DNA of 64,000 nt from Archegozetes longisetosus (GCA_018873245.2 JAEMBT020000002.1:8220001-8284000); one strand, 5' to 3'; counted from the first letter of the stretch, positions 40,605 through 57,835 are shown. Numbers and translations are program-made. Notes: generated by a model not told the origin, from the sequence alone.

Positions 40605-43600
40605 CTACAGATCATTTTTTGACAAAACAATTGGTTCATCTTTGATTTGTTTGTGCAATCGTTTCATGTAAAATAAAATCTTGACAATCGCTGCGGGAGT
40701 CACACCTGGAATACGAGTAGCCGCTCCTATCTAGACATCGAAACATCCAAAGGTAAACTATTTTAGTCTCATTCATTTATGCATTCAGAAATGAGTTCAA
40801 CACTCATATGACTATTTATGTCATGTCATACATACAGTTTGTGGTCTATGTTCAGCTAAGATATGCTTCACTTCATCTGACAACCCGAGCTTCGAGTTGT
40901 GGTAATCGATATCAGGTGAGATTTCAAGCATTTCTTCTTTTTTAACTTCTTCTATAAGGCCCTGTTGCTCTTTTACGACGCGTTCATAAAACGCTAGAGT
41001 AATGAAAAGTTTTTAGTTATTCCATGTTACGAATGATTATCAATTAAATATACCAATTATACCTTCAATTTTAAGTCTAGAACTTAACATTGGATCAGAT
41101 ATGATTGAGTTCAGTTCATTAGGAAATAGCTTTGCCAAGTGATTAACAGAACACTCTTCAAGTGCTAATATCTCAAAAGCTCTGCAATTATTAGTTTACA
41201 ATTGAGCCTATTTCAAAAAGATGCTATTCAAATATCTCACGTTTTATTCGATGAATTGCTTGTTTCAGATTGACATTCGAGTTCTTTTCTCCACTTTATC
41301 ATAGACTTGGAAATAGACTTTAAGAATGTCTCAGCTTGCTTTAACGTTTTTCTAATATGACAAAATTTTTGATATCGATTTTTTGAAACACATCCTATTT
41401 CATATCCTATTAGCCATAGAACAGCCACAATTATACACATACTATAGATTCAAATAACGAACATACCTTTTTGAGTGAGCCTCAAATCTGCGTTGTCGGG
41501 CCTCAACAAGAGTCTAAATTCAGCTCTACTAGTAAACATTCTGTAGGGTTCGTTTGTACCTAAACTGGTTAGATCATCGATTAAAACACCGATATACCCT
41601 TCAGTTCTACTGATAGTAAGTGGCTCTTTGTCCAAACACTTTGCCGCTGCATTGATTCCGGCAACAATTCCCTGAGCAGCCGCTTCTTCATAGCCAGTAG
41701 TACCGTTTATTTGTCCTGATAGAAACAAGTTCTCTATTTTCAGTGTCTCCAAAGAAGTTTTTAGTTGTCTCGGATCAATAAAATCATATTCGACGCCGTA
41801 ACCAGGTCTTAACATTTTAGCGTTTTCGAGACCCGGAATTAATTTAATGACTTTCTCTTGTATATCTGCCGGTAATGTACACGATATGCCATTTGGATAG
41901 ATTACATATGAATCGAGACCTAAACCCATAAAAATCATTTCAACTGACTTGCCATTGAGGTGTATGTCTAACCTTCAGGTTCGAGCCAAACTTGATGACT
42001 TTTATCTTTGAATTTCAAAACTTTAGATTCAATAGAAGGACAATATCGTGGGCCTCTAACTTCTTCCCTAACATGTCTACTCAAATGAACGTTATCTGAA
42101 ATTAATTTGGCGACTTGTTCGTTGGTATAAGTGAGCCAAGTATTGACTTGTTCGTCTTCCTATTACAAGATCATAATAACTGTATTCTGTCTATCATTTT
42201 AAAAAGTTGCTTAGCTACGAGAAATGATGCCCTCCTTATGCCAACGTTCCTATCTTGTATTAATTCAACTCTTAGTCATTTTATACTAAAATGAGAATCA
42301 AAATTAGAAATTAAGCTCAAATTGGTGTGCATGACAGGAAGGATAACATAGCTTAGATGCTTTTCTTGTAGCTAAGCATGTGTTTTGAGTCAATTGTATT
42401 TTATTCACTAATTTCTATTGACTAATGCCCTATAACTCACTTTAATCCAAACGCTATGGTTAAGGAAAGAGAATGGAAGAGGAGGCATATCTCCTATTGT
42501 AGCTTTTAAGATCGTATAGTCTATAGTTCTTCCATCAATTCTTGGAGGAGTTCCTTTTTACAAAATATTAAAGTCACTTGATTGACAATTTTCAATCAAA
42601 ATGGTTCAAAACCTGTTTTTAATCTTCCCATTTTGAATCCCGCTTTTTCTAAGGTTTTTGCCAAACCGATTGCCGGCGCGTCGCCTAACAAATCAATTGA
42701 TATATTCAATAATGTTTATGTGGTTAACTTGTTAAAAGACCTATTCTTCCAGCTGGATAATACTCAAGTCCGATATTGATTTGACCCTCAAAAAAGTTCC
42801 AGTCGATAAGACAGTCGTCTTACTCGTAATACGTTGTCCATCGCCTTTATTTCAAAAAAAAAATTAAATCAACTTTACGAAGCTATTAGACTAATAATAC
42901 TTGTTATAATTCCATCGCATTTAAGACGGTCTCCTGCTTTGCTTATCATTAAATCCTCAATAGAGCACGTTTTAATCGTTAGATTTGGTGTATTATTGAT
43001 TACTTCATTTTGCATGTGTTTTTTATACAAAGACCTATCTATTTGTGCGCGAAGACCCTATTATTGACAATATTTCTTCTTAAATCTATATTTTTTTATA
43101 ACAACTTTCATTTAATTTGTACCCAAACTGCTGGTCCTCGACTTTGATTAAGAACTTTGTATTGAATACCAGACTGATCTGAAATTTTGATGAAAAAAAT
43201 AGATAACGAGTGGGTTAATATATATCGTATGAAATAATTTAGACTAAAATTGTATTTATATAAAAATGGTTTGATTGGCTCATCAATACTATAATTGATT
43301 AAATGTTAGAGTTAAGATCAGCTTGAAATGAACACGAATTTATAGCTATATCAAGTATTTTGCAAGACATTGATTAATGAATACCACATATTCTGGCACA
43401 AACACCATCGAGTGCATCTATCTCTCTTATAAGCTGTCCTTTTCCAATACCACCAAACGCCGGATTGCATGACATCTCTCCTGATATATTTATATCAATT
43501 AATTAAATAAAACAAACAATAGTCACAAAACGTTTGCTCTAAAATTAATAATGAAAAAGAGATAACAAACCGATTGTCTCGAGTTTATGTGTGACGAGTA

Positions 43601-43778
43601 AAGTATTACAAGACATACGACAGGCAGAAGTGGCCGCCTCCACACCTGCATGTCCTCCGCCAACAACTATAACATCGAAATCATATGATTGAGTGTTTGA
43701 TATGTTTCTCAACTGGCTTCTCAATTGTCTTCTAATGCTATTTATTTTGAAAGCACTACTACGACTCAGTCCTAACAT
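40605..43778 (-). CDS. MTO1: Mitochondrial tRNA uridine-34 modification enzyme MTO1 (MnmG/GidA family)
   Basis: Thirteen exons: 43571-43778, 43385-43480, 43123-43178, 42901-43057, 42741-42844, 42613-42684, 42441-42553, 41973-42159, 41467-41919, 41241-41406, 41063-41181, 40836-40993, 40605-40730; about 671 aa. An FAD-dependent enzyme that, with GTPBP3, makes 5-taurinomethyluridine at the wobble base of mitochondrial tRNAs. A basic N-terminal targeting peptide precedes the FAD loop [68 protein letters not shown] and [13 protein letters not shown] are MnmG signatures. One G is missing in the conserved TFLRG motif (plus-strand CCC at 42785-42787); without it the frame breaks, and phases of the flanking exons require one more base. 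Confidence 0.95.
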
Positions 43779-44622
43779 TGTCTTAGCTTTTATCTTATTT
43801 CGATCAATCCCTATTTCTTATCGTTTTAATTCATTTTAATCAACTACTTGTTTTAATCAAACAAATCATGAAATGATGGCACAAATGATAAACATTTCAA
43901 TTTAATAGTTAATGTTTGCGCATGTCTTTAATTATTTGATATGAGATGGCAGTCGTGTGATTCGATAAAAGTTGATAGACGCAGAGAGTTAGTTCAGTTT
44001 TGTTCAGTATTTACTTAGTTCGTCAAACTTTTGCGTTCAAATGAATTCTGTTTTTCAATTGAAACCAACTTGTGTGAGCTTTCATCGTAAGCTTATAGTT
44101 ATGTAATATTAATGAAAATTGACTTGGCATATAAGTTGTAGCCAACTAATATACACTCATTTAGTTCTCATTGGATTCAATTATATACGAATAATGCTAT
44201 TTAAAGTCATTTGTATGGACAACAATGTTTTAATTTGAATAGTTTTCGTCCAATCACTTTTTATTTATAGTCTTAAAATTGATGTAAATATCAAATGAAT
44301 ATTTGACTTGAAATTTGTTTAAATCAAAGTAATTATTTCAATTATGTCTTAAATTCCTTGAATCAAAACTTTTCATCAGTATATATAACGGATATTAAAT
44401 TTGAAAAACCAGATTATTCCAAAATCTGTTTTTTTATGAAAACTTAAATAATCTAAAATTTAAATTTCAGGTACATATCAAGCGATAATGTATTGAGTCT
44501 TCAAGTACGTCGTTCTTAATATGGACTTGATTTACATAATTAGCAATAAGTCTGATGTTTCAAATAACTGGTTAGAAGTAAATAAGTTTCGCAATTCTTA
44601 GCTTTCGACTATTAGATTAAAA
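43779..44622. promoter_or_regulatory. Divergent region MTO1 / TPST
   Basis: 844 bp between divergent start codons; it must contain both promoters. A donor/acceptor pair for a TPST 5' UTR intron is possible but not clear. No reading frame or repeat is recognised. Confidence 0.4.
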
Positions 44623-47230
44623 ATGGGCGGAAGAACTCTAAAGAGATATGTTGTTATCGGACTAATTTGTGTGATTGTGATCGGTTTGATTTATCAGTTT
44701 AGTTATCCCTCATGTCTCATATCACACGACAGAAGCACCGAATGGATTGGACCTGAGGTTTGAATGTTTAATATAATTTTCTAACTTTGTATAAGTCATT
44801 TCTATATAAGTGTTATATATAAATCCTTTCCATTAAGGTTTGTTAAGATCATAAGAAATCTTGTAGAACCAATGCTATAAACATATGAATTATTAAAGAG
44901 ACGAATAGATAAGTTTTCTCTCTTACTATTAATTAATTGATATGAAAACTTTTATTCCTAAATTAACTTAGCAAAACCTGCCACTTAAGATTCACGATTC
45001 AGCTTTAATATTCACAGCATATACACGAATACATATTTCATGAAAAGCAATTCATTATAAGCAAGACTACTGTATACTTATATTTAGTTAATACAGTGCT
45101 AGTATTGAAGTGCAAAAACCACTCAGTACTACCTAAAGGCTAACTCCAGTCACAATTTTTCACATTTGAAATAATAGACTAAAAGATTTAGCAAGGTTTC
45201 CAAGAATAATTTCTAAATGCAATTTGTCAAAATTATACTTCAAATCTAGTTTTAGTTCATTTTCATGATCTGATTACTACGTTTACTTTTTAACCTGCAA
45301 TCATTTCTAGATTTTAAAATATTTCTTCGTAACAGTAAATTAATTTAATAATTTTTGGTCAAATGGTTATAGCAGTTATGAATTTGCTCAAAATTGATCG
45401 GTTTCAAATACTAAACTGTCTTTTATGGCTTTAAATTGTTATAACATCGTAATAATACTGTACTATGCTTTTTATTCTTACAAAACAACGTGTAGTTAAG
45501 ACATTAAACTTTTTTATCCTTTCAAACTCGCAAGTTATTATGAGCATATCACATTGTTTTCCTTCTATCCTTTCCTTATTGTTCTGTCAAATTGAATGGA
45601 TTGCATAAGCTTAAACACGCTTTAGGGATATAATGCTTTTTGTCTACAATTACATTTGAAAATTTCAAGAAAATTTCAATTAAGGCGTTTAAAGATTTAT
45701 AAAAGTCTTGAACCAAATTCGGTATCTGATAATATTTATACCTTTACAGCGCTATATTATTACTAATGATAAAAATGGCGAGAATCACAAATTTGTATAT
45801 AATCGTTACATGCCATTGATATTCATCGGCGGTATGCCCCGAAGTGGTACAACTCTGTTACGGGTTCTACTGGATGCACATCCAGACATAAGATGCGGCG
45901 AAGAAACACGGGTAATTCCAAGATTATTGGGATTTCGTCAGTCGTGGCTCAAAGCGCCGTTTGAATCACGACGACTACAAGAAGCAGGGATTACGGCCGA
46001 AGTTCTCGACTCAGCAGTTGGAGCTTTCATACTAGAGATTATAGCAAAACACGGGCGACCAGCGCCACGACTTTGTAATAAAGATCCGTTCACTTTACGT
46101 TCTGCCGTTTATTTAAAATACCTCTTTCCAAATGCAAAGTTTATTTTTATGATTAGAGATGGTCGAGCAGTCGTCCACTCCATTATCAGCAGAAAAGTAA
46201 ATACAATACAACCTCTATAGCCTCAACATGTAGTTAAAGTGCTTTCTCAAATCAGTAAAGACTGAATCATGTCTTTTATGCCATTTTTATGTTGTTTTTA
46301 AAATCCACTTAACTACATGTCAAAGTTAGATAGGTTTGATTGCATTCACAATTATTTCTATATTAAATGACATTCCAATCATTTATCATTATCTTTAGGT
46401 TACTATTTCTGGCTTTGACTTAAAGGATTTCAGGCAATGCCTGAAGAAATGGAACGCAGCCATGACTGCAATGGTCTGACAACTTGTTAGCTTAGTTAAA
46501 TTCTGATGTGATTTATTAAAATTGGATTTATATCTATTAATGTAGCACTATCAATGCCAGCAGTTGGGAAATAGTGTTTGTCTTCCTGTACACTACGAGC
46601 AGTTAGTATTACAGCCCAAAATATGGTTAGAAAAAATTCTAGAATTTCTTCATGTCCCCTGGAATGAATCGGTTTTGCATCACGAACAATTCGTTAATAG
46701 GAGAGGAGGAATCTCATTATCTAAGTACTTAATCAGTTATCATTTTAACTCATCTATTTCAGACTATCTTTTCTTAACTATATCTCTTATTCTCAATAAT
46801 AATAATGTCTGAATATGACTCAATTTTTAGACTGGAGCGTTCGACAGATCAAGTAATTAAACCCATAAACATCGAGGCATTATCTAAGTGGGTCGGACAA
46901 ATACCGGCTGATGTAGTGAGAGATATGGCCAGTGTCGCACCAATGCTTTCTGTCCTCGGTTACGATCCAACTGGTAATCCTCCAGACTATGGTAAGCCTG
47001 ATTCTTTTGTAAAGGACAAAATGAAACAATTGGAGCTCAATAAAGAGGAGTGGATTGCAAAAGAGAAGGAAATGATGAAAATAAGAGAAGCTATCAGGAG
47101 TAGTCTCGTTAAGCAAAAAAATAATCCGAACAATAACAATGTGAACAATCATGAATTTGTTGATGCTCTTCATCAAAGTAGTGATTTCGATAAAACCAAA
47201 ACTTTCGATCAACACGAAAATATCACATGA
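44623..47230 (+). CDS. TPST: Protein-tyrosine sulfotransferase
   Basis: Five exons: 44623-44757, 45750-46196, 46399-46473, 46546-46724, 46831-47230; 411 aa. Transfers sulfate from PAPS to tyrosines of secreted and membrane proteins in the trans-Golgi. Type II membrane protein: short basic cytosolic end, then a signal anchor (about residues 9-27, [17 protein letters not shown]). The 5'-phosphosulfate loop [20 protein letters not shown] and the 3'-phosphate-binding [13 protein letters not shown] are intact, as are [27 protein letters not shown] and the C-terminal [20 protein letters not shown]. The tail beyond YGKPDSF is a charged and Asn-rich extension. A hairpin element lies in intron 2. Confidence 0.96.
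46198..46340. mobile_element. Short hairpin element (MITE-like), copy D
   Basis: In the second intron of TPST. The left arm has CAACATGTAGTTAAAGTG; the right arm has CACTTAACTACATGTCAAAG, followed by TTAGATAGGTTTGATTGCAT. The arms are imperfect reverse complements. The CCTATCTAACTT...ACATG signature is shared with copies A-C. Confidence 0.55.
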
Positions 47231-47878
47231 GACCCATATATGACATCAGATTTTCGTTCAAAGACTCATATATGACGTCAAATTTTAGTTCAAACAGTGA
47301 TATCTATAGAAATAAAATCAATTTTTTAGGACTGCATATATTTATAATGTTTCCAAATTATTGTCGTGTGAAATAGTTTTGTGATACGACTTATTTGTGA
47401 TAAAAACTACATAAATATATTTCGAACATTTGTCGGAACTGCTATTTTTTAAATGGATTTTATTGAGCGCGACCTTCAGTGCAAATTAGAGTCTATCTGA
47501 ACCACATATCTTGAGTGTGATTCATGTGATTCGTGCCATAACTTTGTGCTCTGTGTTTAGTTTATGTCATGTCTCTCTTCCCTTAATTATTCATTTGTAA
47601 CAATACAACCGGTATTTCTTATTAATATTTATGTCTCAATTCATTTCATTTAGTATTTTGTTCCAGACCTCAAATCCATTATTTAAACTCTTTATCATTA
47701 ATATGTGACTAAATTTGAAACAATCAAATTTATTAGTTATGCATCAAATTCAATATCATTTGATTTATTCTAAATAAATTCAGTTATAGAGAACTAGAGT
47801 TTTAATTTTTGCATGGCTGCAGATCATTGCCAAGTTCAATGGGTTGGTATCTATTCAATCAGTACTCATAAGTCACTG
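47231..47878. other. Convergent intergenic region TPST / ASL
   Basis: 3' flanks of the two convergent genes. Just after the TPST stop, the motif CATATATGACRTCAGATTTT-like occurs twice about 40 bp apart (around 47236-47285), a small direct repeat. Nothing else is seen. Confidence 0.45.
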
Positions 47879-52003
<4,125 letters not shown>

Positions 52004-54624
52004 CTTCTCTTTCAATCAAATTCGATCAATATTGGTATCGAAGTCTGGTTTTGAATATTGAAAAACTAGTCAAATCTGCTTAAAGTGAGGATCTGTGAGA
52101 TAATCGGTTTATGATTAGTTGAATAGATGTTCTATAAGTTTGGTTTATTTGTAGCCTTGAAGTTGTAGAGACGATCTGCTTTCTTATCAGCGTTTTGTCA
52201 GAACATCAACCAATACGAGTATCAATATTCGAACAGTTGTCCTGAATTACACTGCAGTATTGATTTTTAAAACTTTTTAAGCCTAAGCTTAACACAAGTT
52301 TAGTATGCAAGCTTAACTTTTATATGCAATCAGTGATGTATTGTTTGACTTATCATCTGTACAAAATTGCGCTCAGTATACAGGTGTAAAGGTAGCAATT
52401 GAAAAAACAGTAATTGTACAGGATCCATCAATAGAAATGAAATTAAAACAAAATGCTTCATATTTAATTAGGATAACAAAATTGAAATAATGATTGTTTG
52501 CTCCAATAGTGCGTCACTCATAAAGAACAAACTTTTGAGTAATTTTTTATTAATATTTGTTTATAGCAAAAGACTCATTAGAGTTTGCATTTTATTTGAT
52601 GCTGTCTTCAATTATTTAAACTAAGCAAAAGTATTCGTGTTTTGGTAGATTTAACAATAAATATTGATCGATTAAATGATGTAATTGATTGCTAGTAAGC
52701 ATCAACTAAAGGATAATAAATTCCAAAAAATATATAAGGGTATCTGTCATATATTTTGTGCAGGATTCAAACGAAGAATAAGTGGTAAGTCTAATTGTTG
52801 TGGATGAAGCCCATGTTTAAATTATGTCATTTATAATAGTAGTCTTATTTATTTATAGTACACTGTAGATTTTAGTTAAGCTAAAACTAAATATTCAATT
52901 TTGAGAGGATATGAAATCAGTAAATGCCACTCACATAAAGGCATATTATTCTCCAAATCGTTGCATTTTTCAACCTTTTCTCAACATACATTGATTGAGG
53001 ATTTGAAGTTATGCAAAGTCTTTCTTAGTTTGTTTTTTATAGTTAATTCGACTGTTCCAAGTAAACTTCAAAGATTTGATATTTATTGCAATTTGATTTT
53101 CAATAACAATAAATGATTGCTCAAATATTTTTATTTTCAGTTCATTTTTCGATTGAGTCAATTCAATTCCTAGAAAACTTTCAATTATTAAAATCCCTGT
53201 TATCGCTACTGAGAAGCGTTTTATTTGAGGGTCTTATTACTAATAAAGTTGAAAATTGCGCAAATTTCACCGCCAAACCATGTTTTCTGATGAAGCGTAA
53301 AAAACTAATAAATCTATTGCTTCAAACAAATCGATACTTTTTGTTGTCTGAAAGAAACTAAATATCTAAAGTACTTCTAAAATAATGTTAGATATGTTTT
53401 ATAAATTCAAGTATTATATTTAGTGCTCATGCCTTTATTGTGCAAATAGTTGTCAATTAATTATTAAAAGAGGAATAACTTTCACTCAACAAGCTTCCAT
53501 CAATTTTTAGTAAACTTTTCAAAAGCAAATGTAATCTATTTGTAAGTGATAAGAGTTGATCTCAGGTCTGTAGAACAGAACATCTGCACGAGTCACAACT
53601 ATAAGAATAAGCCGCACGTAGATTTTTATAACATGATCAAAGCAGTTAAATATCGTCCAAAAGTGTCCTTTTAGCTCTCCGTTTTGGCAGGCATACATCC
53701 AAACAATGATTTGTAGCTGTTCTAAAACGGAGCAGTGTCATTCGAGATTCATCTTTACGATCACGTTATTTAGTTATTCATAGATTCATGTTTAGATGAA
53801 AAACGTCTAAAACTCAGGACTAAATCCGACATACAATTTACTGACAACTCTGTAAATTCGAACAATACTAGCCTAAAGCTAAGACAAATACAACTTTTAA
53901 GACTGTGTTTCTCTCACACTAAAATAGCAAATACTTTTCTAAACTATCTCATTCACGAAATACCAGTTCTTGGCTCAATTGAGTCTATGGGTGAAATTCA
54001 AACAGAAGGTTATAACGAGACTGATGTGACAATTTGATTATAACGATTGACAGGAAACTTATGCCAACAATAACCAATGAATTGACTAGAACTGAAAATT
54101 TAAGAAAATATTTGCAATTGTTCACAATATGTGCAACTGAGAGCTGATCCAAAAACATGAATTATTTAAGTGGAAAATAAGGTATTTTATTGGGATAAAT
54201 GAATGATATAATGAAGTAACGATTAAATTGGAATAGGCATTTCTTTGATTAAATCACTTTTAACAAATACTTTCAAACCTGACCTTAATTATGGTCATAA
54301 TACGAATGTATTGCACATTAATTGTAGAATGAAGGTAATAACTTGCTCTTGTAATTGCCTTTTATTTAGAACACATTTATGTTTTAAATTTTAGTTCAAT
54401 CGATACAACTCATTTAGTCTAATGAAATTCCACTCATTCATACTTAATGTTCGATCTAAACTTTTAGTTTGTTGTAAAGCTTCAGATTTTCTATCAAACT
54501 CTTAATTAAATGAAAATTTAGTTTTGAAGTAGTCATGTTTTATTTTTCAATTCTTATTAATCAATACTTAGACAAATTTGGATAAATATCTTATATTTTG
54601 TTATTGTGCTACATAACGAAGTGT
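52004..54624. other. 2.6-kb region upstream of ASL
   Basis: No recognisable gene. Two short plus-strand frames (52901-53116 and 53113-53361) encode hydrophobic or Phe/Leu-rich peptides without known similarity. I do not call them genes. TTATAACGA motifs near 54009-54050 resemble those in ASL introns. Confidence 0.5.
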
Positions 54625-55881
54625 TTATTCAATAGGTTTTGGTTGTGTTGTAATCCACGGATCTTCCAACAAACTATAAGTTGTGGCTCTTAGAGTCACA
54701 TCAGGCTCCAACATTTTCCGAATCATTTGTTTGACTTCTAAAGAAAGCTTTGCTTCAACTCTTTTTTTGAAATCCCATTCTTTAGACAATTGCATTTCGA
54801 GCATAAGTCTTTCATCAGTTATCTTGAAGGGTAAGCCATCGTTTAGCATAACATAGAGACAAATACCTAAACTCCAGATGTCGTATGCAAATGGATTATA
54901 AGGTTTGCGTTGCATTATTTCAGGCGCAAAATAAGGTAATGAACCGCAAAATGTTGTATTCAACGGATTCTTTTGATCGACTTTTATGGCAAAGCCTTAA
55001 AAGTTAAGATTTGATTAGTTTGAGAGTATTTGCTATTAAGAGAAAGTCATAGAATACTGACTAAAGTCTGATATTTTAGGATTCAGTTTTTCAGTGATCA
55101 GAATATTCTCTAGTTTGAGGTCTCTGTGAGCGATCTCTAATGTGTGCATATAATGAATGGCGTCTAATATTCTTTTGAGCATTTGCCACGCGGTCACTTC
55201 ACTGAAGGATCCCCTATCTCTCAGCCAATCGGCAACTGTTCCGTTCAGAGCAAACTCCATAATCATGAATATCTTGTTTGCTGATTGTGATATCTCATAA
55301 ATCTTGATGATATTCTGATGTTTCAGTTGTCTCAAAATATTTATTTCTGTTGGCAAAAAATTCACTCTATAGTTCTGATTAGCCTTTTGCAGATCAATCA
55401 CTTTTACGGCCACATATCTGCCCTTTTGGCCATAATATGCTTTATATACTTCTGCATAACTGCCCGAACCAATCGAATCAATTAGTTGATACTGTTTATT
55501 AGCCAGATATGCCTTGACTAGATTGAATTCTTTAGATTCCTTCTCCACTAACCCCGACTTATTGTACTCTGAATCAGGCAATGACTTGTTTTTATTATTC
55601 CTTTTGTTCGGATTGACTTTGCCGTAAGCACTTTCTCCTCCTCTCACCGAATGTTTCATCTCTTTCTCAAGCTTTTCGTCTTCGATCAACTTTTGCTCTT
55701 CAGTGTCCGAATCGTCAATGTCTGACCTAAAAAGTGGTTCTTTTTGTGATTTGATCGAAACGCTTCTTTCATTGATAGCTGCAGGTACAGAAGATGTACC
55801 AGAAGCAGATGAAGCATTCTTATGATGTTTATACTGATTTTGATCACTTTGTTGACTAGTTTTACAACAACACAATCCCAT
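54625..55881 (-). CDS. Testis-specific serine/threonine kinase (TSSK)-like protein kinase
   Basis: Two exons (55062-55881, 54625-54995), 396 aa. A 125-residue Ser/Lys-rich N-terminal extension begins MGLCCCKTSQQ; a Gly at position 2 followed by three Cys is what an N-myristoylated and palmitoylated protein would show (inferred). The kinase domain has YQLIDSIGSGSYAEVYKAYY, VAVKVIDLQ, AHRDLKLENILI, then DFS-FAIKVD instead of DFG, CGSLPYFAPEIMQ, YDIWSLGICLYVML and DVTLRAT near the end. DFS in place of DFG, the FCGS(L/P)-Y-APE block and the C-lobe spacing are TSSK-like; TSSKs act in sperm formation. The exact subfamily is uncertain, and a CAMK-group kinase of another type is the alternative. The first ATG (55881) was chosen. 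Confidence 0.85.
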
Positions 55882-56824
55882 TTTACTATATCTCACAATT
55901 GATATAAATGTTTAATGAATATTTAAAATTTATTTTCACTTAAATGTTTTTTGTTGTTCAAATATCGAACGGTTTTATTGCCATTGAATGGTGGTTGTGA
56001 AATATTGTTATGCGCGATCTCTAAACATTTTAAAGTGAGATTCAATTGATTTTCTAACATTTTATTGCGGAACATGAAAACAAAGCTGCAAAATATGCCG
56101 AATTCGGGACTTTATTGGTTATAGACCTTTAAATAAGGCACTTCTAATAGTTATATACAATAGTTTGTAATAATTGGAGTGCTCTACAAATTCAATTTAT
56201 AGAAATAAACAAATAAATGCAAAAATTTAAGTACTTAAACAATACTTTTGTTGCCGAAAATCAAATTTCAGTAAATGTTGAATTTACAAAATTCACTTAA
56301 AGGAACAAAATTGAATAAATTATCAAAAAACAAAAACAATGCAAAACTTCATAACTTAAACATCTGTAGCAAATATATATTAGAAAAAAGTTGAAAAATG
56401 AAATTCTATGTGGTTCATATTTACTAGATTTGTTTGTATGCTCCTATAATTGAACATTTAGTTTGAGCTTAACTCTTAAACACTTTTAAACAATACTTAT
56501 TTGTCAAACATAGCAGTTATTTGGAATTTCAGTCCAGTTTAACAAAATTTTTGATACACTTGAAAAAATTATTATTAAATATTTGTTCAATTAAACGAGC
56601 TTTAAGATTAATAGATCGCTTAAGTATTTGAACTCTTATAAAAGTCTAGAAACTTGTAAGGCTTATAATCATTTTGTTTATTGTTTTGTGAATTTTCTAA
56701 TCTGACGTTTTAATCGATTCAATTTTGACTTAACAGATAAAGCCAATTCGCTGGAGGTTTTGCTGCCATATATTCAAACTAAGCTGATCGCTACACAAAT
56801 GTGGTCCATTATTTTAACAACTTT
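55882..56824. other. Intergenic region TSSK-like / HMCES
   Basis: 943 bp of AT-rich sequence with the TSSK-like promoter and the HMCES 3' flank (both genes on the minus strand). Nothing else is recognised. Confidence 0.5.
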
Positions 56825-57835
56825 TCATTCTTTTCTTCTCTTTGCTTTGATTTGTTGATCCTCTTCTCTTTCGTTCTCTTCTTTGATCTCTTTTTTCAAA
56901 TCCTTCGAGCTATCCAATAAACTATTTTTCGACGATTTCTCTGGAGTAGATTTTGGTTTGAAGAAGTCAGAAATCTTTTGTTGTTTTGTATTTGATTTGA
57001 TTGGCAAAACATTATCGATAGAGTTATTTCTTATGTTTCCGACAGCATTAGAAACTGCGTGCCATTCAAGTTTATCAATTGGAACCAACAGTTTGATCGC
57101 TTGATCGACGCCAACATTCTCAGAATCGAGCCAATCTCTCACATCGTCTTCAGAGTCAAGAATGGCAGGCATTCTTTCGTGAATCCATCGAAGATTTGGG
57201 TGCGAAGCAACTGTTATGATAGTGAAAGTAAACAGTATCTCATCGCTTTCATCGCACTTTTTGCAATCATAGAGTCCAGCAATCGTCAGGAGACGCGGTC
57301 CTTTCCATCCGTCTTGACTGTCCAATTGTTGTTCATCTTTAATCCAATCTCTATTTTTGAAGTCAACAAACTTTTGTGGAAAATAGAAAAAATAAGGCTC
57401 TTTTGAATTGTTTTTATTTGTCTTCCACTCGAAGTAGCCCTCAACAAGAATAACACATCGTTGACCTTTGTTTAGAGGAACCGAATATGTTTTCTTCTCT
57501 TTGATTGTCTCGACTCTACAATTAATAGTTTTGAGTTTGAACTGATTAATGTCTCCCTTATGCCAGGCAGGTATTAATCCCCACTTCATTCCACTTATTA
57601 CTCTATGATCGCAATCGTCGCAACATTTCTCACCGATTTGTTTCTTTGCGATCATGACTGGCAACGACTGTCCTGGGCTTTGATTATAGCTCGGCTTGTA
57701 CGTTGTCGAGTCCGGTCCATTTGCATTGAATTGATGCCATTTAGGAACCAACAGATCGTCACATTTTTTTGACTTATAAGCACTCGCTTTACTAATACTT
57801 TCTTTAGACAAACTACAAGCAGTTCGACCGCACAT
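56825..57835 (-). CDS. HMCES: Abasic site processing protein HMCES (SRAP domain)
   Basis: One exon, 336 aa, close to human HMCES (354). It starts MCGRTAC: Cys2, exposed after Met removal, is the catalytic residue that forms the thiazolidine DNA-protein crosslink with abasic sites in single-stranded DNA at replication forks. Other SRAP blocks: YNQSPGQSLPV, MKWGLIPAWHKG, INCRVETI, RCVILVEGYFEWK (catalytic Glu) and ASHPNLRWIHERMPAIL (catalytic His). Near the C-terminus QQKISDFF is a PIP box (QxxIxxFF) for binding PCNA, followed by a Lys/Glu-rich tail. No introns. The first ATG is required by the Cys2 rule, which fixes the start. Confidence 0.96.
   Translation of the reverse strand: MCGRTACSLSKESISKASAYKSKKCDDLLVPKWHQFNANGPDSTTYKPSYNQSPGQSLPVMIAKKQIGEKCCDDCDHRVISGMKWGLIPAWHKGDINQFKLKTINCRVETIKEKKTYSVPLNKGQRCVILVEGYFEWKTNKNNSKEPYFFYFPQKFVDFKNRDWIKDEQQLDSQDGWKGPRLLTIAGLYDCKKCDESDEILFTFTIITVASHPNLRWIHERMPAILDSEDDVRDWLDSENVGVDQAIKLLVPIDKLEWHAVSNAVGNIRNNSIDNVLPIKSNTKQQKISDFFKPKSTPEKSSKNSLLDSSKDLKKEIKEENEREEDQQIKAKRRKE

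Noticed and set aside
52901-53361. Two overlapping plus-strand frames upstream of ASL
   Set aside because: Low-complexity Phe/Leu/Lys content typical of AT-rich noncoding DNA; no family recognised and no supporting context.
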